Assembly: GCA_039566865.1 (NCBI GenBank)
Contig: CM076958.1
Span: 1,426,001-1,490,000, forward strand
Direction of reading: 5' to 3'
Origin: Aurelia coerulea
Taxonomy: Eukaryota > Cnidaria > Scyphozoa > Semaeostomeae > Ulmaridae
Length of the DNA: 64,000 bases
A program made the position numbers and the translations under genes. The notes below the pieces were generated by a model that saw only the letters and a program-made list of their open reading frames with translations, was not told where the DNA came from and did no database searches. Below are positions 1 through 10,358 of this stretch, piece after piece (position 1 is the stretch's first letter; each line of letters starts with the position of its first letter).

Positions 1-381
1 GTCGTGTAATTATGATGTAGAATTGTATTTGGGATTGATGGATGAGTAAAACTGAAACTAAAACAAAAACTGAAACTCTAAGTGACGTTTTTGAACTCAG
101 CATTGAATTGTGCATCGAAACATTGCTATGGCAAATCAATTAACGATTTGAGACTGAGACGTTACAATCTGTCTATCTGAGATGTTGTAATCTGTAGATT
201 TTGCCGGACCCTTGAAATTCCCGCCAAACGGGATCAATAGATCAACAGCAAAGCCGCGCGGGCCTGGGGATGAGAGGTTTTTCAAAATGTTGTTGATGTT
301 GCATGATGTTGCAAATTGAAGCCCACAGTGAGTGAATAAGTGGCCACGTTTTTGAGAAGTCAAAGACATTCAGCTTCGAAA
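1..381 (+). promoter_or_regulatory. 5' flank of AAMP
   Basis: This is the stretch upstream of the AAMP start codon and should hold its promoter and 5' leader. I see no convincing TATA box or other named element. An upstream GTG lies in frame at 340, but the first ATG of the frame is at 382. The assignment rests on position only. Confidence 0.35.
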
Positions 382-3300
382 ATGTTTGACAATATGATCA
401 ATAACCCACCACCAGATGAAGAAATTGAAGAAATAAATGAAGAAGATATCATTGAAATAATTGAAGATGACACAGAGGAAGAAAATGGACTGCCAGAAGG
501 AATGGAAGATATGGGCCTAAATCCACTTGATGACGATGAAGGTTTTGAAGGGGAGATGGAGGGAGAGGAAGAGCCAATAGAAATTGAAGATGACGCAAAG
601 ATATCGTTTGAGAAACATGAAGGATCTGTTTTTTGTGTGGCTTTAAATCCAGCAGAGTCTGGAATGGCAGTTTCAGGTATAAAATCCAGACTTCTCACTG
701 CTGCTTTATTAGTCTGGTTGGAAGGGGTCATCGACATCGATTGGCAAAAAACTTTTATCAAAATTTTTTCAAATACAATAGGATATATTTAGAATTGATG
801 ACCCAGTCCCGCTTTAGCTAACCTACTCTTATTTCTACCAGTCAGCAGAGTGTGGTAGCTGCACGCACAAGATTTTTTTCAAATTTTTATGTCCACGCCG
901 ATTTTGAACGAGATCTTTGTTCATTACTTTGAAAACAAAGGAACCAAAGACCTTGCACGCGAGCAAACAAAGGAATCAAAGACCTTGCACGCGAGCACGC
1001 CACTGTTTCCTTGGTCTGCACGCACGAGATCTCGTCGAGAACTGCCATACTTTGCAGACTGGTATTTCTATTGATTTTCAACCTCCTCCCCCTCTTCATG
1101 GCTCAATATATTTATCAGCAGATTCTCTTGTGTCTTTATCAGTATATTTACCAGCCTTGCTTGGTGGAATCGGTGTATGCCATCCGCCAAAGACTTACGC
1201 CAATTTCTTTTGTTCTCTTGTTATTTCGATTGTTTAGGGTGAGTTTGTCCTCCAGAGATCTTTGGTGGAAAGGGGCTTGATTCCAGACTGATCTACCAGC
1301 AGATTCTAACATTCTTTAGCAGCCTACTAGCAGATTACCACTACACCACCACCTCTAATTTAGTCCTCTCTTAAGGCCAAAGCCTATGGTGACATCTTCG
1401 TCCAGATCAAAATATGAAAATGTAATGGCGCACTGGCTAGCAGTAAATATTGTCAAGACACATTAGTTGTTCCTTTTACATTAAGTACAAACATTTTCGG
1501 CGGATAAAATTTCGGACAATAAACTTCGGCGAAAATATTTTCGGACACATTTTTGGTATTTCGGACAAATAAATTTTCGGACAACATTTTTGACTAGTCT
1601 TTGGATCATTTATGCAAAATCACACCAGCTTTTAAATCTATTCAAACAAAACACCTTCATAAAGTTTGGAATAGGGCCGTAGCATGTCCTAAAGTCCCTT
1701 CTAACATAAAATTTTCTAAAATAGAATAGCAAAAAATTCACCGATTTCCTAGTTTCTATTCGTATTCGTTAATTTTTTGTATACTTGCTTTATTTAAATT
1801 GTAGTTGTTGTCGTGTCATAGGCAATTTAAATCTGCAAAAGGATCTTCTTCTATGTCGTTTTTGATAGCATCATCAATTTTTGCCATTTTGATATGAATT
1901 TTTTCGAATTACATCAGCAATAGTGAGAGCATGTAAATGGTGGTAGACGAAGAGGACTTTGTTGTTATTTGTTCTAACCATATGTTCCGAGTAATGACAA
2001 TAATATTGGATTGGAACAGTTTTTTCAAAAGCTTTGCATGTTTACAATAACCTTTCGTGACGTGCTGGAGATTCGATTTCAGATTTTTTGTCTTGGTTTC
2101 TATTTTGGGCATTAAATCCACACTGCGCATGCGCATATCTATGCAAAAATTTTCAGCGTGACAAATTTTCGGACAACTACATATTTCGTACAAATAAATT
2201 TTCGGACAAGCCTTTGTCCGAAAGTTTGTCACACCGAAAATTTTTGCACTTAATGTATGCCACAAAGCCACAATTTTTTACGGATTCAAAGTGGACCCCC
2301 TCCACCCTTATGGCTCAATTCTGTTAAATTTGATGAAAATTGTTTGCCCATGATCGCTAATAGGTCTTTGAAAATATTGTGTATTTCTAGTGTCATTGGG
2401 CGGTCAAGGGGAGAATGGGTTATACCGTGCGCTTTCAAGAAAATAGAAAATCACACAAAAATCTCTTTCTGGGAAAAGTAGATGGCTCTACCGTTTAATT
2501 CAATGCAGAGAAAGATGGCAATATTTACATAAAATTTGCAGAAAGAATCTTCAGTTATGTTGAACTTGGCTGTACCTGGGCAGGGCTTGCCCTGAAGAAA
2601 CATGAAAAATTTTTTGTCCGAAAATAGTTTGTCTGAAATTTATTCATCCAGAATTTTTGGCTTTTAATGTACTAATTAGTTTTGCCTTCAGTTAATAAGC
2701 ATGCGATTCTCTTATAGGTCTATAAGAGATTTGAAAGTCTGTTTATAGTGCCCAAAACATCTCTTTGAAGATACGATTAGCTATAACAAGGCTAGCTATA
2801 AAGGCTGGAACTTTCTAAGGAAAAATAGGATAGATTTGAGTATGCAGCAAGAATGAAATCAAATAACGTCAGTTCAAGGTAACTTGACTCAAGTTTAGAA
2901 AAACTTTCTCAAAGTTTTGATTTCTTGTTGTTTTTTACAGGTGGTGAAGACGATAAAGCCTATTTATGGAAAATAGAAGATGCTTCCATCATCAAAGAAC
3001 TTTCAAATCATAAGGATTCTGTTACTTTTGTGGAATTCAATAACAATGGGAAATATATTGCAACCGCAGATATGGGAGGGCTCATTCAGGTATGGACAGT
3101 GTCAGATTGTTCATTAACATGGAGTTTTGAATGCTCAGACCTTGAATGGTTGCACTGGCATCCAGCAGCCCTCGTCTTATTTGCAGGTACCATAGATGGA
3201 GATATATACATGTGGAAAATACCAAGTGGGGATTGCAAGATAATGCCTGGAAGTGGACAAAAGACAACTGCAGGATGTGTACTCCCCAATGGCAAGCAAA

Positions 3301-3893
3301 TCTTTGCAGGTTACGCAAATGGTAGTCTTGCATTGTGGGAGTTGAGGACTGCTACACAAGTTTTTTCACTGAAAGATGAACAAAGCCATGAAGATTCTGT
3401 CACTTGTGTTGCAAGCTCTTCGAACAACACACTTCTCATATCCGGGTCCAATGACTCGCAAATCAAAATCACAAACTCTGCAACTGGAAAAATTTTGTCA
3501 ACATTTAATGCAGGGTTTCCGCAAGGCGATGATGACTCAGAGAACAGTAGTGTTGAATGTGTTGCATTCACAGATGATACAATTTACGCTTTGAGTGGCT
3601 CTCTAAGTGGTGTTCTTGCTGTTTGGGACATTTCAGCACAAAGATTACGGCATACTTGTAAGCACTCGTTGGGAGCAGGCATAGTAACGCTTTGTTTAGA
3701 CCCCACAGTTTCATATCATGTATTCACTGGTGCATTGGATGGTGTTGTGCGTCTTTGGGACATAAGGTCAGGGGAATGTGTGAACCAATGGTGTGGACAC
3801 ACAGAAGCAATTCTTGACTTGAAACTTTCAAAAGATGGTAAAAAATTAATTACTGCAAGTGATGATGGATCTGCTAAAGTGTTTGAGGTTTGA
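382..3893 (+). CDS. AAMP: AAMP, angio-associated migratory cell protein homologue (WD40 protein), two exons
   Basis: The coding exons are 382-676 and 2941-3893, giving 415 residues, close to the length of vertebrate AAMP. The intron has a GT donor at 677 and an AG acceptor at 2939-2940 after a T-rich tract. The junction codon restores the family motif SGGEDDKA, which fixes the splice in phase 1. Residues 12-72 are strongly acidic, as in known AAMP. The rest is WD40 repeats: GSVFCVALNP, KDSVTFVEFN, DLEWLHWHP, DGDIYMWKIPSGDCK, DGVVRLWDIRSGEC and a C-terminal SAKVFEV all line up with the family. The start at 382 is the first ATG in the frame. In other animals AAMP is a mainly cytosolic scaffold linked to cell migration and ribosome-associated functions; that role is family knowledge. 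All of the protein after residue 98 is in one exon. The intron is mostly repeat DNA. Confidence 0.95.
1477..2671. mobile_element. TTTCGGACA-type inverted-repeat element(s) in the AAMP intron
   Basis: The left end carries ACATTAAGTACAAACATTTTCGG, repeated on the opposite strand near 2225-2258 (ACCGAAAATTTTTGCACTTAATG) and again near 2608-2671. Between them the motif TTTTCGGACAA recurs several times in both orientations. Two nested or partly duplicated right ends are likely. On the minus strand a short open stretch near 1820-1890 and another at 1909-2130 could be relics of an encoded protein, but I recognise no domain. Boundaries are approximate and no target-site duplication was found. Confidence 0.55.
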
Positions 3894-4424
3894 TTTAGAT
3901 TTTTAAAGTGTTTTTCAAAAATGCCAGATTTTGCTACTGTTGTCTCCTTTTTGTCAACAGAAAAGTTGATTTTTAGTAGTATGTGGTTCCTCATGGCTTG
4001 GAATGGTGTTTGATTGGAAAATGATTATAGTGATTATATCCAAGAAGTTTTTCCTTTTGTCTCATTGAATATTTGTGTGTGTGGAGATGAATCCTATGAG
4101 GTTGTATGCAGCATTTTCTAGCACAGTGGGATATAGTGTCTTAGATGTCGAGAAACAAATAATGCCAAGGTGAAATTCACACCAATTGATGCAGGATTTT
4201 TTCATTACAATATGTAGCACAGGTCTTGCACACAATAACATAACAAGAATCTGTAAGAATCTTCAAGAATTTTACACATTATGATAAAGAAATACCAAAA
4301 GAGATAAAAGATTCTGCTCAACTTGCAAGAACAAAATTGAAGACATTTTACGAGTTAAATACATGAATTCGACAAAGTTTTATCTCAAAACACATCAAAA
4401 TTAACATACAAATTTGTTTAGCTC

Positions 4425-4430
4425 AATAAA
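4425..4430 (+). promoter_or_regulatory. candidate AAMP polyadenylation signal
   Basis: AATAAA occurs about 530 bases after the AAMP stop codon on the coding strand. The stretch between is AT-rich and has no other feature I recognise, so it is read as 3' UTR. Use of this site is inferred. Confidence 0.4.
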
Positions 4431-5035
4431 TGGATAATCTTTGGTAACCTCTGGAATTTGATATAAGTGGGGGAGGGGGGTTGATGGAGAGGGTGGCTTA
4501 ATTAGAGCTTTTACGGTATCCAAATTTTGAATCAATTCCAACTAATGAACAAAAGCTCATTTTTCTACAAACTAATGAAAATCGTCACTTTTTAGAGGCA
4601 TTTACAAGGTATCTAAACGCGGTATACAAACAGAGATCCAAAAACGAAATCCAGAAACATTAAACTGGATGATATATAACCTAAGCTGTTCATATAATCG
4701 CTGATATTTGGTTAGTAGCTTTAATTTGTAGTTCGTAGTTAGACCATGTATCTTTAATGATATTGAGTCTTCATTGGAAAAGTCGTTGGAAAGTTATCGG
4801 ATAAGAGTTCTTGAGTCACATGAAAGATTGAAAATTGTTTTTGAATAAGAATCCATGAGAAACTAAAGAGGATTCGTAGGCAGGAAACCATGTTAATTTG
4901 CTCAAGTCCTGTACTATTTAGTAATTAGTATCCAGAAGACCTTTGGGAAAGAGTTCGTAGGTAAGAGCTTGATAACGGCCATACATTTTTGATTCTGGGG
5001 ACTGTACGAAGTGTTCAAGTCTAGAGTCTTATTTC

Positions 5036-5363
5036 CCCGGGGGGGGGGGGGGGTACTTCACACATTTTGGGTACGGGGACGTGCCATCGGGAAGGGTATC
5101 GATTTTCACGATTTTGGTATAAGGAACGGTATCGATTTTCACGATTTTGGTATAAGGAACGGTATCGATTTTCGCAATTTTGGTTTAAAGAACGATTTTG
5201 GTATACTTTTTCGGAAAATTGGTATAAGGTCGGGTATACTTTTTCGCAAAATTGGTATAAAGTCGGGTATACTTTTTCGCAAAATTGGTATAAGGAACGG
5301 GTATGTTTTTGAAGCTTCGATGGCACGTCCCCGAACAAAACCTGGTCAAGTACCCCCCCCGGG
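5036..5363. mobile_element. G-tract element G1, 328 bp, 8-bp TSD, internal 33-bp repeats
   Basis: The element begins CCCGGGGG and ends CCCCCGGG. It is flanked by a perfect 8-bp duplication CTTATTTC at 5028-5035 and 5364-5371. The inverted termini continue inward: GGGGACGTGCCATCG on the left is mirrored by GATGGCACGTCCCCG on the right. The interior holds two kinds of about 33-bp tandem unit, three copies each, one centred on ATCGATTTTCACGATTTT and one on TATACTTTTTCGCAAAATT. Because 33 is a multiple of three the array is open in several frames on both strands; these are not genes. Confidence 0.85.
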
Positions 5364-5699
5364 CTTATTTCACAAAATTAGAGACAAATGATTAGGTAGA
5401 TTTTCGTCAGTAGATTCTGAAAACGATATTCTTTGTCACATTTTGCTTGTTGCAACATTAATTATCATCAAATTCAATGAGAAATTCCTCTCTAATTGGC
5501 GCGTGGCATCACGGGCGGTAGGAAACGCTGTATTTAGCAAAAGCTTTACGGGTGATACATCGAGTTATTCCTATCCTAATATATCATTCCATTCGTGATG
5601 TATCGACTTGTTGTCCTTCTGTGTCTACGTTTCCTGCGAAGGCGCCATTTTAATCCGATTGACAGGACTTCAAGGGCACATGCTACTTGCCTGCATTAG

Positions 5700-6280
5700 G
5701 GAGTAGACTGATTACGATGAGTCCCAGTAATCGCTATCCAAAACGAGACTATTACGCCAGACCGAGACCGCTCTTACTGGGACTCATAATATTACGGCAA
5801 TATTTTTGGACTGACTTTTTTCACTTTTGAACGCCCTTGGGAACGAGGCTGCTATACACAGTCATGTACTAAGTATACAACCAAATACAACGCCATTAGA
5901 AGCTCTGCAAATTCGATTGATTGATGTTGACCAACGGAAACTCGAAGCTCAAAGCAGAGTTTCAAGGAGCTTGGCCGGACAGAATAAAGTCTTATGAACA
6001 AGAATACCATGAAAACAGTTTGCGACAATATCAAATTTTGTACGTAGGTACTATTTTGCTGCTTTCGCTAAGCATTAACTGATTTATTGTGAAGTTTTCA
6101 AATCAATGTGTTTCATTTGAAAACTACAAATGTTTATGCTTTTCTGCCTAGGCCCTTATCGAAACGAGGCAGTCATAGTCATTTCAAAATAATGGCGTTT
6201 GATTATGAGTCGTAGTTAGGAGCGTCCGGCAGTATTTCAATAGCGATAACTACGACCATATCATCAGTCTAATTAGGGAG
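5700..6280. repeat. possible TIR element
   Basis: The left segment TAGACTGATTACGATGAG and a following AGTAATCGCTAT are mirrored near 6230-6275 by the opposite strand (TTAGACTGATGATATGG, AGTTATCGCTATTG). A second inverted pair around GAGTCCCAGTAA lies inside the left part. No target duplication was identified, so limits are approximate. The remaining sequence to about 6980 shows nothing I can name. Confidence 0.4.
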
Positions 6281-6980
6281 AGAAAGTTTGGGGTTTTTGG
6301 AAGTTTAGCTTGAACAGCCCCTTTAAGGCAGACTAAAGTTTGAATGCCCCCTAAAAACACTCATAACAAAGGGCAGAGATAGCGACAAGAATTGCAAAAA
6401 TTAATCGCACTGAAGTCTATATGGATGAAAATGATTTGGATTATTACAATCCTATAAAACGTTATCGATAGTACAACTATCCATTCATAAATACATTTAT
6501 GCAAATCGGATACTTTTAATATTCAATATTAATGGTTACAATTTTCAATATGAAATACAACTAGGCGTAAGATCTCAAGCAAATACAATATCTATTTCAC
6601 AAGCCGACAAGTTGCCTAGCAACCACTGATTTTAAGGTACACGTATATGTTTGACAAGAAACTGCTTATAGGAAACTCAACTCTCAGATTGCTGAAAAAT
6701 GAAGAAACTGTAGTACTGGGAAGAATTATTTGAAGCTTCAACTATTAATTTTTGTCAAGGAAATTCTCAGCACATTTTTACTTTATTTTCACTGGTTTCC
6801 TGTCTCATATTCCCTTCTCTGGTGGTACCTGAGTGTCTAACATTTGAAATGCTTCGTTCAGGAGGGCGAAAGAAATAGAAAACATGAAGATCGTTATGGA
6901 ATTCATAAGAAACTCCCAAGAAACTCCAAGTACTCAAAATCTGATTATTTCATGAAACTTTCATCAGCGCTGGCTCAAAT

Positions 6981-7168
6981 TGAAGGTGTTGTGGCGCAGT
7001 GGTGTAATCCTCTGACTTTGCAGCCAGAACAGTCAGGCGGAGTGGGTTCGATACCCGGTAGGACCCCACCACTTGAGCGCCATGACAAGGGGTCGCGGAC
7101 TCGATTAGGTCTGCTCTATTTCTGCGATCCCAGCGCTTGGCGCTGAAAAACGCAACTTCACCTTCACC
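6981..7168 (+). mobile_element. tRNA-derived SINE, copy 1
   Basis: A box A-like sequence TGGCGCAGTGGT (6992-7003) and a box B GGGTTCGATACCC (7044-7056) have tRNA spacing. They are followed by an unrelated body ending near CAACTTCACCTTCACC. A second copy on the opposite strand at 36463-36652 matches over head and body, which shows this is a dispersed SINE rather than a tRNA gene. Flanks CAAATTGAAG and CAAATTCGAAG look like an imperfect target-site duplication. An open frame through it is incidental. Confidence 0.85.
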
Positions 7169-7516
7169 AAATTCGAAGTTTCTTACGAAGAGAAATACGT
7201 GTAAATTTAGAAAACTGTCCTTTGTCAGCACTCGGCAATATAACAAGATGATTTTTTATTTGGTCTTCAAAATCTAAAATTCTAATTTCACGTTTTACAA
7301 TTTCGTTTAGTGATACAGTTTCTTGTTTTCAAGGTGACCAACTCAATTTGAAGTCAAGTGAACATGTGTCTCTGAAGTGTCCGTGCCAAAGTCTCGTTCG
7401 GAATCAGCTCGCCACTTGTGAAGGAGGTTGTGGGAATTGTCTTTTCAACGCCAGCACTTCTTTACTCCATATACGGTAAAAAGGAGGAGTCTTTTCAACG
7501 GTTTCAGCGTTTTCTG

Positions 7517-7903
7517 TTAGAGAGCCATCGTCACCCAGGGTCCTTTGCGGGCATGCTGCAATTTCAGATTTTCTGAAAATCAAATTTGGCCTAAGCAGGA
7601 AACATGGATCCACATGGCAGTGGTTGAACTTAGATATATGACGATGAGTCTCTTGTGTCCCTGTGCTCTTTGACTTCAAGATGGCGCTTCGGTCAACAGC
7701 TAGATTTACCGCAGGGATACAAGGGACTCATCGTTATAAGTCTAAGTGGAGCGAATGGAAAAATTTGACTTTCATATAACATTTCTGGCAATTTGACTAC
7801 TGTTGTTTGGTTCCATATCTTTGTTTTATGCCAAATTTGAATTGCAGACAGTCTGAAATTGCGGTGTGCCTGCAAAGGATCATGGGTGACAATGGCTCTT
7901 TAA
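7517..7903. mobile_element. Y-family TIR element, intact copy (about 387 bp)
   Basis: The left terminus TTAGAGAGCCATCGTCACCC is mirrored on the right by TTAAAGAGCCATTGTCACCC. The inverted repeat continues with imperfect match through GGTCCTTTGC and GCAATTTCAGA to TCAAATTTGGC. Ends of TTAG and TTAA hint at a TTAA target, but one end is mutated. A second, interrupted copy lies at about 33570-34264 and a fragment at about 9780-9850. No coding capacity is seen. Confidence 0.7.
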
Positions 7904-8044
7904 GCACAACAGAAGTCTGTGACATGTGATACCGACGCATTTTTAACGGCAGCATTTCTTCAGTACAAGGGATTTTTATAACACACAATGCAGACTTCAT
8001 GTTTCAGGCCAGCATTTCCTTCGAACGATTTCAACTTTCCCCCG

Positions 8045-8152
8045 CTAAGCAGAAAGGAAATCTGTAACGTCCCGTGGCAGGTCACACTTTTCAAACTTGG
8101 CTCTAGGCCAATCAAGTAACAATTTTCTTTTGCAATGGTCCGTCATTCACCT
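8045..8152 (-). repeat. tandem copy of the SOCS-box segment, downstream of the stop codon
   Basis: This 108-bp unit is a near-identical direct repeat of 8153-8260, the last 36 codons of the neighbouring SOCS gene. The offset is exactly 108, so the copy lies in the same reading frame beyond the TAG stop. It begins with AGG TGA, then encodes MTDHCKRKLLLDWPRAKFEK and onward to its own stop. Between the copies the SOCS-box part differs by a few synonymous changes and one Lys-to-Arg. Two stop codons (TAG and TGA) now separate it from the gene, so it is most simply untranslated 3' sequence created by a recent duplication. Confidence 0.85.
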
Positions 8153-8740
8153 CTAAGCAGAAAGGAAATCTGTAACATCCCGTGGCAGGTCACATTTTTC
8201 AAACTTGGCTTTAGGCCAATCAAGTAACAACTTTCTTTTGCAATGGTCCATCAATGTCACACTCCTTTTCACTGGGTACCTCAGTTTAATTAGGCCACAT
8301 TTTTCTCTCGTATCGCCCACAACCATCAGACTGTGATTCTTGCATCTTTCCATTATTGTCAACACAAGACTGTCCAATGATTTTTCTTTGGGTAGAAGTT
8401 CATTTGAATTATCAAGGCTGTAGTTTTCACTATCGAAATCGATTTTCATGTTGGCGATGCTCCCATGTCTCTTGTAGCACATTTCTAGTTGGGTGCCATC
8501 TAAGGACGACCTTCGAACTAAAAATGTGCCATCGTCTTTGCCTCTCAAAATATGCTCACTGTCCTCTTTAGTGATATTGGGCCAAAAGTAAGGCGATGTC
8601 AGGTTTGTTATTATTGTACTTTCATTGCCATGTTCCACTGTCGTCTCCTCGCTTGATACTTCTTTTCTGCAGAAGAGATTGTTCACCGCGGACACAATGT
8701 ACACCTGTATCTTGAAGAGAAAAGTTTTGAAAATCATCAT
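8153..8740 (-). CDS. SOCS-family protein (SH2 domain plus SOCS box), intronless
   Basis: The 195-residue product has an SH2 domain at about residues 50-140 with YFWPNIT, a GTFLVRRSS motif and its phosphotyrosine-binding Arg at residue 76. A SOCS box follows at about 160-195, with an Elongin-binding BC-box TLMDHCKRKL and a Cul5-box-like LPRD. SOCS proteins bind phosphotyrosine and bring targets to an Elongin B/C-Cullin 5 ubiquitin ligase, damping cytokine or growth-factor signals; that is family knowledge. I chose the ATG at 8738-8740 because it aligns with the ATG of the paralogue at 17902. The frame stays open upstream for 35 more codons but has no ATG, and part of that stretch resembles the leader of the paralogue. 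The N-terminus is therefore slightly uncertain. No intron is needed. Which vertebrate SOCS it matches cannot be said. Confidence 0.87.
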   Translation of the reverse strand: MMIFKTFLFKIQVYIVSAVNNLFCRKEVSSEETTVEHGNESTIITNLTSPYFWPNITKEDSEHILRGKDDGTFLVRRSSLDGTQLEMCYKRHGSIANMKIDFDSENYSLDNSNELLPKEKSLDSLVLTIMERCKNHSLMVVGDTREKCGLIKLRYPVKRSVTLMDHCKRKLLLDWPKAKFEKCDLPRDVTDFLSA

Positions 8741-10068
8741 AAGAGCTGGATTTCGGGCAATGCAGTATTCGTTTCCTCTTTCTAAAATTGCCACAGATTT
8801 CCGACGGGTGTCTTCAATCACACAATCCTTCTGATATCTTTGCTTTTAAGTTCTCTTTGGTGGTCAGCCATTCAAGTACAAATGCTCACCCTGATCCTGC
8901 TCTGCTGTCCTTTTATAACCAGTCCTACCGCCCACGATATGTCCGGGGATTCCCTTTCCAGAACAATGGACAATATCACGAAAACAATCGACGATTACAA
9001 GTCTACACGCAATGCATTGTGATTTGGAACCCGTTGGGGCCTGCCACACTTACGTCATTTCACGCAATTTGAAAGTACTTTTCCACACGGAAACTTTATT
9101 TTCCTAACCAAAGTTATTTATTTACGATAGGTGGAGCCCCTTGATTAAAACTGGTTTTAAACTGAAAGGCGAAGTTCCGGATTACCGTCGTAATGAACCG
9201 TCCCTCGCGTAATGCGGACCGAGATAAGTCCTATCGTATGTTTTGATTTGTTTTCCAGTTCTGTTGAAAAGATAAAGAGTTTCGTGCGGTAATGCGTGGC
9301 TTATAGACTTATATGTAGACCTCCAGTCACTATATTGTCCAGCCTGAAATATATAATTTGTCTGAAAATTCGTAAATTGTATCTTCGGCTAGAAACTGTG
9401 TGGGACAGGTCAGGTAGAAATCGGATTTTTAAGGGAGTAGCATGGGTAGCATTGATGGTAAGAAAACTGTGTTTCGTAAACTGTTAAATCATCCTCAATG
9501 TCAAGGAGGGTGTAGTTCAAACAGTTGTAGAGAAATTATGTCGATTATGATTTAAAAAGAAAAACAATTCACATTTCACAATTTACCCCAAGTTCGCCCA
9601 TTTTAGCCATTTAGACCCGACATATGGTAGGAGTTCTCAAGAACTTTGTGCGACACGAATTTAGGCGTATTGGCCAGTTGCGAGAAAATAACGCAGCATC
9701 ACTCAATGATATTGCGATTTGTCATGTTTGTTTACTAATATGAAGAAAAGAGACTTTGCAATATAAACAGATATACGATTTCAGACTGTCTGTAAATCAA
9801 ATTTGGCCTAAACGGAAACTATAGATCCACAGTGCACTAGTTGAACCCGCGAATAAAACAAATGAAGTGTTTTGCATGAGTAATTTTGCGTTCTCGCAGA
9901 ATTCAGCTAATTTTAAACAGACCTGTTTTTTCCCTATCAAAATCTTTCATTCAATATTGATCTGATTTCTAATTATCTCTATCTACAACTTTACTTCCTT
10001 GTAAACCAATTGGTAAAAACCCACTTTGGCAAAGAACTTTCGCTTTCGTAGTCCTTTTTCCCCTTTTT
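8741..10068. other. region between SOCS gene and transposon, no gene seen
   Basis: The first part should hold the 5' leader and promoter of the minus-strand SOCS gene. A fragment of the Y repeat lies near 9780-9850 (CAAATTTGGCCTAAACGG). No convincing gene, and no splice-bounded open frame, was found in the rest. Confidence 0.4.
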
Positions 10069-10109
10069 TGATTACAAAGTCCTTTGTAATCTAAGAAGGG
10101 GCTCCGATG

Positions 10110-10145
10110 TCAGTCAGAAAGTCAGAAAGAAAGAAAGAAAGAAAG
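10110..10145 (+). repeat. GAAA microsatellite inside T element
   Basis: A short run of GAAA units (with GTCA-type units beside it) sits near the left end of the T element. Its counterpart in the inverted copy is a TTTC/TTAC run near 19650-19695 and differs in length. Confidence 0.8.
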
Positions 10146-10358
10146 TCCGTCACGCTCGTTAAAACAATTGATTAACGTTTTATCTCTGCTAAGCGCATGC
10201 AAGACAGAAGTTTCCCGCGATCCTATAGCAACATTTGACGTCGGCCTATTTCATGTTAGACAGATTTGACACCGTAAGATGGATAAATCACCATGATGTT
10301 TACCCTGGCACAACAACAAATTTACTCAGAATTGGCACGTTCTTGACTTCATTAGCAG

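Noticed and set aside
1909..2271. 120-codon minus-strand frame in the AAMP intron
   Set aside because: Its N-terminal third is inverted-repeat DNA; the rest has no recognised motif, so it was noted only as a possible relic.
5011..5391. Repeat-rich open frames on both strands that look like a secreted repeat protein, or a CRISPR-like array
   Set aside because: The frames are open only because the unit is 33 bp. The segment is bounded by inverted G-tract termini and an 8-bp target duplication, and units abut without unique spacers.
6985..7060. Functional tRNA gene
   Set aside because: Boxes A and B are present, but the anticodon arm does not fold properly and the same body recurs at 36463-36652, as expected of a SINE.
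6844..7146. 100-codon plus-strand frame
   Set aside because: It overlaps the SINE head, including boxes A and B.
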